Source: Saccopteryx bilineata (lineage: Eukaryota; Chordata; Mammalia; Chiroptera; Emballonuridae). From it: 64,000 nt of DNA. Where the stretch lies: NCBI RefSeq assembly GCF_036850765.1, contig NC_089493.1, forward strand, positions 267,323,034 to 267,387,033, given 5' to 3'. Both the position numbers and the translations under genes were made by a program. Shown piece by piece: positions 56,493 to 64,000 of this stretch (position 1 is the stretch's first letter; each line of letters opens with the position of its first letter). A model generated the notes under the pieces. The model worked only from the letters and a program-made list of their open reading frames with translations, searched no databases and was not told the origin of the DNA.

Positions 56493-56816
56493 TTGTTGTT
56501 GTTTTTTTAAGTCAGAGTAGGGGAGATACACAGACTCCTGCGTGTGCCCTGACAGGGAGCTACCCAGCAACCCCTGACATGCATAGCATTGTCTTTGGCC
56601 AATGCTCGGAGGAACTAGGCTATCTCAGCATCTGGGTCCAACGCTTGAACCAGTTGAGCCACTAGCTGCAGGGGGGAGGGGGAGGAAGAGAAGGGGTTGA
56701 GGGAGGGAAAGAGAAACAGATGGTCACTTCTCATGTGTGCCCTGACTGGGGATCAAACCCAGTATGTCTGCATGCTGAGCTGATGCTCTATCCACTGAAC
56801 CAACAGGCCAGGGCCA
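56493..56816 (-). mobile_element. SINE S5
   Basis: CCCTATAGTTT and CCCTATAGTAT flank it. Confidence 0.87.
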
Positions 56817-56899
56817 CCCTATAGTATTTTAAAGTAGTTTTGAAATCAGATATTACAAGATAGCATGAATGCCATTTATTGAGCCATGATTGACTATAG

Positions 56900-57160
<261 letters not shown>

Positions 57161-57338
57161 TAAGTACTTTTCTGCCTTGTCCACCAACAGTTTATGCATG
57201 TAAAACTGAATATTCAGCTTATTGAATATATTTTAAAAATTCATGCTTACTATAGAAGTCATTTAAATTTGTGCTTTATAGTAATTTTGGTTTATATATT
57301 CATACACAGTTTTTTTGTTTTGTTTTGTTTTAATGCAG

Positions 57339-57367
57339 ACCTTTCCTAGAGCCAAAGAAACACCCAG
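57339..57367 (+). CDS. GTF2I: GTF2I exon 6 (29-nt micro-exon)
   Basis: The acceptor TTTTAATGCAG precedes ACCTTTCC, and the donor is GTAAGT after 57367. The exon completes codon 186 (Arg) and encodes PFLEPKKHP plus the first base of a Gly codon. Human TFII-I, as I recall it, has Val where this sequence has Pro at residue 195. No continuation was found before the window end, so intron 6 exceeds 6.6 kb. Confidence 0.88.
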
Positions 57368-57580
57368 GTAAGTGGTTGCATTGCTTACATGATAGCTGGA
57401 TTGGTGCCTAAGTCTGTTTTGCCAAATTTAATACATTATAATGATTTCTCTTTTACTTTCTTTGAGAATATGATGTAAGACATTTTGGAATGAGGTATTA
57501 TATTTATATAAATATATAAACCAATGAGCATTCTTTAAACTGAAAAAGTAGATTTGTGTTTAGTTCTGCTCCTGCCCTTT

Positions 57581-58278
57581 TTTTTGTTTTGTTTGTTTGT
57601 TTGTTAAGGTTAGAGGAGGGGAGATAGGCAGACTCCTTGCATGTGCCCTGACCAGGATCCAGTTGGCAAACTTTGTCTGGGGCCAATGCTTGAGTACTGA
57701 GTATTTTCAGTGCCTGAGGCCAATGTGCTCCAACAGAACTATCCTCAGTGCTCAGGGCCATGGTTTAACCCAGGGGTAGTCAACCTGGTCCCTACCACCC
57801 ACTAGTGGGCGTTCCAGCTTTCATGGTGGGCGATAGTGGAGCAACCAAAGTATAAATAAAAAGATAGATTTAACTATAGTAAGTTGTTTTAAAAGATTTA
57901 TTCTGCCAAACTTAGGGAAATTTGACATAAAGTACTTGGTAAGTAATTATTATTATATGCTTTAAATTGCGGTAACTCTGCTTTATAAATTTTATAAAGT
58001 TACTTCCCTACTTTATAAATTACCATTACTGTGGAACCAGTGGGCGGTTAGAAAATTTTACTACTAACAGAGATACAAAAGTGGGAGGTAGGTATAAAAA
58101 GGTTGACTACCCCTGGTTTAACCAATTGAGCCACTGGCTGTGGGAGGGAAGAAGGGGAGAGGAGGGATGAGGAGGAGAAGCATATGGTTGCTTCTCCTGT
58201 TTGCCCTGACTGGAAATTGAACCCAGAACATCCATACAGTAAGCCAACACTCTATCCACTGAGCCATCGGCCAGGGCC
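57581..58278 (-). mobile_element. SINE S5 split by a hAT element
   Basis: S5 sequence occupies 57581-57770 and 58116-58278, ending GAGCCATCGGCCAGGGCC. Confidence 0.87.
57771..58115. mobile_element. hAT-type MITE nested in SINE
   Basis: The ends CAGGGGTAGTCAACC and GGTTGACTACCCCTG are perfect inverted repeats. The perfect 8-bp TSD GTTTAACC lies at 57763-57770 and 58116-58123. The 345-bp interior is AT-rich and non-coding. Confidence 0.95.
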
Positions 58279-58735
58279 ACTGCTACTTGCTTTATGATAT
58301 GTAGTCAAGGTTTTATCTTTGTAATATGTAAGATTATATACTAGCTTTGCCCTCATTTCTTAGGATTATGAGTATGATTTACCTAATGTTTATTGAACAG
58401 GCATGGAATTATTAGGTACAAGATTGGGTGAGGAAGGCTACACAACTCTGTATAAGCATTAAAGCTTTTAAGTGCTGGTAGTCTAATGGAAGAAATAAAA
58501 AGTTCATATAGTCACCATACTAAGAAGATAAAGTGTACACTGCAAGAATGGTTAGAGAAAGTACTGTGGAAATTTGTTGGAGAAAGGATTCTTTTATAGC
58601 TCAGGAAGGCTTTCATGAGGGAGAGGAAATTTCTGCCCTTGAGCAAATGAGTTCAACAGGTTTTCTTTTGGGAAGTAGAGCCATTCCATTTGAAGGTAAG
58701 AAGACTGGTACTCTTTGGAGTCAGGTTTATTTGAG
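58279..58735. other. Unassigned intron 6 DNA
   Basis: A 115-codon frame at 58533-58880 starts in unique DNA and runs into the next SINE. It has no recognised domain and is unlikely to be coding. Confidence 0.5.
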
Positions 58736-58739
58736 ACTT

Positions 58740-59096
58740 TTTTTTTTTAATTTTTTTAAATTTTATTTTATTTTTCAGAGACAGAGAGTCAGAGAGAGGG
58801 ATAGACAGGGACAGACAGACAGGAATGGAGAGATGAGAGCATCAATCATTAGTTTTTCGTTGCACATTGTGACACCTTAGTTGTTCATTGATTGCTTTCT
58901 CATATGTGCCTTGACCGGGGGGCCTTCAGCAGATGGAGTAACCCCTTGCTTGAGCCAGTGACTTTGGGTCCAAGCTGGTGAGCTTTTGCTCAAAGCAGAT
59001 GAGCCCATGCTCAAGCTGGCGACTTCAGGGTCTCGAACCTGGGTCCTCAGTATCCCAATCCGACGCTCTATCCACTGTGCCACCGCCTGGTCAGGC
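58740..59096 (-). mobile_element. SINE S2
   Basis: TATTTGAGACTTTT and TATTTGAGGCTTTT flank it. Confidence 0.9.
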
Positions 59097-59353
59097 TATT
59101 TGAGGCTTTTGAAAGTAAATGACCATTTTCATTGGCAGCCTCTTAACCAGTGAAAGTATGAAAGGATAATAATGTATACATACCCAAACATATTTTGTTT
59201 TGTTTTAAATAACCTTTATTTTGTTCTCACCATAATGAAAAGATTAATTTTTTAGAAGCTTTATTTACATACACTTGATATACCATAATTTTTAGTGTAT
59301 ATAATTTACTGATTTTTGAAAAACATACAATTAAAATATTTAAAAACAGTTTT

Positions 59354-59672
59354 GGCCCTGGCCAGTTTCTTCAGTGGGTAGAGCATTGGCCTGGTGTATG
59401 GACGTCCTGAGTTTGAACCCCAGTCAGGGCACACATGAGAAGTGACCATCTCCTTCTCTTCCCTTCCCTTTCCCCATTCTCTCTCTCCTCCCCTCTTGCA
59501 GCCAGTGGCTCAGTTGGTTTGAGCGTAGGCCTCAGGTGCTGAGGATGGCTGAGTTGGTCCAAGTGGCTGGTCAGGAGGATAGCTCAGTTGATTGAGCATT
59601 GGCCCAAATGGAGGTTGCCAGGTGGGTCCTAGTTGGGGCACATGCAGGAATCTCTTTTGATCTCACCTAAAA
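59354..59672 (+). mobile_element. SINE S5
   Basis: The head is GGCCCTGGCCAGTTTCTTCA. It sits in L1-like antisense sequence (59250-59350 and 59690-59780), with ACAGTTTT duplicated. Confidence 0.87.
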
Positions 59673-59789
59673 AGAATACAGTTTTACAGCCATTGCCACA
59701 ATCTAATTTTAGAATATTTTTATCAACCATCTGTTATTTCGTGAATGTTATATAAATGAATTATGTGATATGTATCCTTTTGAAGTTAG

Positions 59790-60014
59790 CTATTTTTTCT
59801 TTTTTAAGATTTTTTTCTTTACTGATTGATTTTTAGAAAGGAGAGAGAAAGAGAGAGAGAGAAAGGGGGTGGGGAAGAGCAGGAAGCATCAACTCGTAGT
59901 TCTTGCTTCCTATATGAGCCTTGACCGGGTAAGCCCAGGGCCTTGAATGCCATGGTGATCTCAGAATTCCAGGTTGAATGCTTTATCTACTACTGTGCTA
60001 CCATAGGTCAGGCA
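59790..60014 (-). mobile_element. SINE S3
   Basis: It ends GTGCTACCATAGGTCAGGC. Confidence 0.82.
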
Positions 60015-60256
60015 AAAATAGCTTTTTTTACTCAGATTAATTAATTTGAGGCTTATCCAGGTTGTTGGGTATATCAATAGTTTTTTTCTTTTTATTTCTG
60101 AATGTTAAATATTCTGTTGTATGAATATACCACCCATTTATCTATTTATCAGTTGATAGACATTTAGATTGTTCCTACTTGTCTATTAATAATACAATGA
60201 ATATAATTATACAAGTTTATATCTGGATGTATACTTGGATTTCTCTTGGATATATA

Positions 60257-60492
60257 GTTCTCACAAAAATTAGGGATATTTCAAAATGAATATGAAGATA
60301 AAAAATGAAGCATTTGATTTTTTTTTTTATTAAACAAGAACATCAGAAAAGCAAAAGACAAGTCAAAGAAAGCTGTTTGATTATGCAAATGAGATGGAAA
60401 ACCAACTTTTATTGGTGAAAATGTACTATAAAAAAGGCTGAAAGTATTGGAGTATCTGCACGTTCCCTGATCCCCTAATATTTGTGTGAGCT
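60257..60492. mobile_element. Mariner-like MITE nested in L1
   Basis: The ends AGTTCTCACAAAAATTAGGG and CCCTAATATTTGTGTGAGCT are imperfect inverted repeats of about 20 bp. L1 sequence resumes beyond it after a (CA)n stretch. A TA duplication is not clear. Confidence 0.65.
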
Positions 60493-60522
60493 CTGTGTGT
60501 ATCCTCCTGACCCGCCACTTGG

Positions 60523-60523
<1 letters not shown>

Positions 60524-60559
<36 letters not shown>
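60524..60559. repeat. (CA)n microsatellite
   Basis: About 18 units between the MITE and the L1. Confidence 0.93.
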
Positions 60560-60561
<2 letters not shown>

Positions 60562-61107
60562 CTAGGAGTGGAAATGCTGGGTCATAGTGTAATTTTTTAT
60601 TTAAGATACTGCCAAACTATTTTCCTACATGGCTGGTCCATTATATGTTCTTAATACATTGCTGGAGAGTTCAAGTGTCTCCACATCCCTTTGTTTTTTA
60701 CCATTTTGATTTTGTAAAATGGTATTTCATTGTGGTTTTGGTTTATGTATCCCTTATTATTAAAGTTGAGTATTTTTTCATGTTCTTATTGCTTATTCAT
60801 GTAATATTCTTTTGAGAAATGTCTATTCAGATTCTTTCCCCAAGTTATCAGTGTGTCTTTATTATTGAGTTGTAAGAATTCTTACATTTTCTTTCTATAA
60901 ATATTTTCTGTAGTTCTGCAAGTTGCCTTTTCACTTGCTTGATAATGTTATTAGGAACAAAAGTACTTCATTTTTATTAAGTTCATTCTATTTTTTCATT
61001 GCTTGTGCTTTTGATATCACTATCTAAGAAACTTGCCTAACCCAGGTCATAAAGATTTATGTTTTCTTCTATTAAATTTTAAGGTTTAGTTCTCACATTC
61101 AGATATA

Positions 61108-61437
61108 CATTTTTTTAATTTATTTATTTTAGCGAGATAGTGCGCGTGCGCAACAACAGACAGGGACAGACAGACAGGAAGAGAGAGAGATGAGAAACTT
61201 CAACTCATATTGCAGCAGCTTAATTGTTCATTGATTGCTTTTTCATATGTGCCTTGATGAAGGGGTCTGCAGTTGAGTCAGTGGCCCCTTGCTCAAGCCA
61301 GTGACCATGGGGTCATGTCTCTGATCCCACGCTCAAGCCGGGTGAGCCTGCACTAAAGCTGCCCACTTTGGGGCTTTGACCTGTGTCCTTAGTGTCCTAG
61401 GCCAACTCTATCTACTGCACCACAACCTGGTCAGGCT
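61108..61437 (-). mobile_element. SINE S2
   Basis: It ends CACCACAACCTGGTCAGGC. The tail side contains TGCGCGTGCGCA. Confidence 0.87.
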
Positions 61438-62119
61438 CAGGTGTACTTTAGATTTTGAGTTGATTTTGGTATATAGTAGTACATGGTAAGGGTCTAAATT
61501 CATATACCAGTTGTGCCAGCACAATTTGTTGAAAAGACTGTATTTTCCTCCAGAATTGCTTTGGCATCTTTGTTAAAAAGTTAGTTGACCCTGTCTATTT
61601 CTGAGCTTTCTATAAGGTGAGTCATATTGTGTGTGAATCAAGACAGTTTACTTCTTTGTGACCTGAATGCTTTTTATTTCATAATTATGTTGTTTGGGCT
61701 AGAACAAACAATACAGAATTTCACCTTATCCTCGATATTAGCTGGCAGGCATTCAGGATTTCACCATTATGATGTAGCTGTTGTTCTTTTGTGTATGTCC
61801 TCTTTAGACTGAGAAAAAGATTTCTATGTCACATTTAAATTAAAATTGAGATTTTTTTTTCTGATCAGTATTATTTTCCTTAAAGTTTTCTAGATTTTTA
61901 GTCTTCCATTTTGTGTGTATGTGTGTAAAATCTTTTATTCTAGAAACTTGTTTTGAAACGTTGGGGCCTTGCATTAATTAATGAGTATTTCTGTAGCGTG
62001 TTTTATAATGAGGGTGGTCCAAATGGATGGGTTTGTATGACTTGGTTTCTTTGCCATACTGATTCTCAAAGTATATAATTGAAAAGTTGCAATTGTAATG
62101 GGATTATATTTTCTACTTT

Positions 62120-63030
62120 AAAATTTTTTAACAGCTTTATTGAGATATAATTTCCATCCAATAAATTATACACTTTTTAAAGTGCAGAATTTGATAAGTT
62201 TTGAAACTGTGAAACCATCACTACAATCAAGATAGTAAACACATCCTTCACCCCAAATTTTCCTCATACCGCTTGGTAATTCCTTCCTCTGTTTCTTCCA
62301 GCCCCTGTCCCCAGGCAACCACTGATTTTGGTGTCACTCTAGATTTTTAAAATATAAATGGAGTCAAATAATATGTACCTTTTTTGTTTGAATTTTTGAG
62401 ACTTATCCATGTTTCATGTATCAGTAGTTTTTTGTTTGTTTGTTTCTGAGGGGTGCATTGATTCATGACAGTTTGTTTACTCATTCACTTGTCCATAAAA
62501 ATTTGGGTTCCAATTACTTAGCTATTATAAAGAAAGTGCTATGAATATTTGAGTGCCAGTCTTCGTGTGGGTATATATATTCATCCTCTTCAGGAAATAC
62601 ATAATGTTAGATCATAAGGTGGTTATACATTTGACCTCTTAAAGAAACTGCCAGACTTTATTTTACATGATTGTTCCATTCCCACTAGCAGTATATGAGA
62701 GTTGTTCAACATCTTCATCAGCATTTGGTGGGGTCAGTCTTTTTCTTCTCTCCTTTCCTCCCTACCTATCTTCCTCCCTACTTCTCTCTTCCTCTCATTG
62801 CCCTACCTCCCTCTTTCCCCTCCTCTTTCTCCCTCTTTGTGTTTCCCTCCTCCCTCCGTCTTCCTTTGCAAACATAAAATTCACAATGTTAAAGTGTACA
62901 ATTTACTGGGTTTTAGTATATTTACAAGATGTACAAGTATCACTGCTATATAATTCCAAAACATTTTTATCATCCTAAAAAGAAACCTTGTATCTGTCAG
63001 CAGTCCTGTTTTTCAGTTCCTAAGAACCAG
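62120..63030 (-). mobile_element. L1 3'-end fragments with polypyrimidine tract
   Basis: TTTATTGAGATATAATTTCC, CCCCAGGCAACCACTGATTT and CAGTATATGAGAGTTGTTC are antisense L1 order. A T/C-rich stretch (62738-62868) separates a second start, ACATAAAATTCACAATGTTAAAG. The frames of up to 103 codons here follow from the pyrimidine run. Confidence 0.72.
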
Positions 63031-63040
63031 ACCTACTCTT

Positions 63041-63263
63041 TTTTTTTTTTAATTTTATTTATTCATTTTAGAGAGGAGAGAGAAAGGGGGAGAGAAAGAT
63101 AGAGAGGGAAAGAGAGAGGAGAGAGAGACAGAGAGAGAAGGTAAGGAGGAGCTGGAAGCATCAACTCCCATATGTGCCTTGACCAGGCAAGCCCAGGGTT
63201 TCGAACCGGTGACCTCAGCATTTCCAGGTCAACGCTCTATCCACTGCGCCACCACAGATCGGG
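63041..63263 (-). mobile_element. SINE S3
   Basis: The perfect TSD CCAGACCTACTCTT lies at about 63027 and 63264. Confidence 0.92.
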
Positions 63264-63382
63264 CCAGACCTACTCTTAATAGAAACCTTGATAGTTTATA
63301 CATTAGTGAAATCTTACTCCACATTGCTAGGTGTATTGCTGTTTTTGTTTCACTGATAAAAATAAGAGCTTTTTCATTAAAG

Positions 63383-64000
63383 CAGTGGTTCTCAAACTTT
63401 TTGAAGTCGGAGCGCATTTAAAATCCTATAAATAATTGTAGGCGCACTATATACAAATTTCTGAGAAATATGTTATAATAAGTCAAATATTAAAGAAAAA
63501 ATATAAAGTCCAACCATGCTTTTATGGTAATTAAATAAAATAAATACAACAAAATTAAATTTATTCTGACATTAAAAAACATTTTTTTTTTTGTATTTTT
63601 CTGAAGCTGGAAACGGGGAGAGACAGTCAGACAGACTCCTGCATGCACCCGACCAGGATCCACCCGGCACGCCCACCAGGGGCGATGCTCTGCCCACCAG
63701 GGGGTGATGCTCTGCCCCTCTGGGGCGTCGCTCTGCCGCGACCAGAGCCACTCTAGCGCCTGGGGCAGAGGCCAAGGAGCCATCCCCAGCGCCCCGGGCC
63801 ATCCTTGCTCCAGTGGAGCCTTGGCTGCGGGAGGGGAAGAGAGAGACAGAGAGGAAGGAGGTGGGGTGGGGGTGGAGAAGCAAATGGACGCTTCTCCTAT
63901 GTGCCATGGGCGGGAATCGAACCCGGGTCCCCCCGCACGCCAGGCCGACACTCTACCGCTGAGCCAACCGGCCAGGGCCAGAAAACATTTTTGTTACATT
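63383..64000. mobile_element. hAT-type element, left end, running off the window
   Basis: The terminus CAGTGGTTCTCAAACTTTTTG is hAT-like. The right end is beyond the window, so the TSD cannot be tested. An S1 SINE is inserted at 63583-63978. Confidence 0.7.
63583..63978 (-). mobile_element. SINE S1 nested in hAT element
   Basis: A young-looking reverse copy ending GAGCCAACCGGCCAGGGCC. AAAACATTTTT is duplicated at both ends. Confidence 0.9.

Larger units (their letters stand above)
60015..61860 (-). mobile_element. L1 3'-end fragment, split
   Basis: Antisense L1 3' sequence: CATTTAGATTGTTCCTACTTG, TAGGAGTGGAAATGCTGGGTC, CATTTTGATTTTGTAAAATGG and later GTTGACCCTGTCTATTTCTGAGC. It is interrupted by a MITE (60257-60492) and an S2 SINE (61108-61437). 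Confidence 0.75.

Noticed and set aside
62667..62978. A 103-codon Ser/Leu/Pro-rich frame
   Set aside because: It is the translation of a polypyrimidine tract within L1 fragments; two other frames are open over the same run.

Overview
This window is mammalian, almost certainly bat, nuclear DNA. It is very dense in tRNA-headed SINEs and in non-autonomous hAT and Tc1/mariner elements, and it carries the 5' part of one recognisable gene, GTF2I (general transcription factor II-I, of the Williams-Beuren region in human). The SINE families and the hAT load point to a bat; I cannot fix the family. In human, GTF2IRD1 lies upstream of GTF2I, but no exon of it is visible here.

Layout. 1-7.9 kb is intergenic DNA filled with SINEs, a hAT MITE and two internally deleted Tigger (pogo-type) transposons. 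7.9-9.35 kb is a CpG island holding the GTF2I promoter and non-coding exon 1, whose splice donor follows 8771. 8.77-46.65 kb is intron 1. It contains a third Tigger copy, an exact-looking tandem array with a 1518-bp period (24.4-30.8 kb), a hAT element with a MITE nested in it, a U2 snRNA fragment with an 18-bp target-site duplication, an RPL28 processed pseudogene broken by two SINE insertions, and a candidate alternative exon at 36905-36997. Coding exons 2-6 are at 46652-46755, 52494-52632, 54233-54367, 56976-57159 and 57339-57367. They join in frame into 195 codons: an N-terminal leucine zipper and nearly all of the first I-repeat. The gene continues past the window end.

SINE shorthand used below, judged by eye from repeated copies. 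S1: about 390 bp, head with GGCTCAGCGGTAGAGCG, and a body that ends in GATCCCGGTCGGGCGCATG before a T/C-rich and A-rich tail. S2: about 330 bp, head CCTGACCAGG-TGGTGGCGCAG, with repeated GCTGGCTTGAGC blocks. S3: about 190 bp, head CCTGACCTGTGGTGGCGCAG. S4: about 160 bp, head CTGGCTGGATAGCTCAGTTGG. S5: about 300 bp, an S1-like head with a body containing GGTTGCC-GGTGGATCC. All have pol III A/B-box-like heads. Many are nested, and many have visible target-site duplications (TSDs).

The most interesting structure is the tandem array. Its junction SINEs are chimaeras of the two single-copy SINEs that bound it, so its origin by unequal SINE-SINE recombination can be read directly. The second is the in-frame candidate exon, which would extend the N-terminus of TFII-I. 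I found no new multi-gene system; everything else is one gene and its transposon load.
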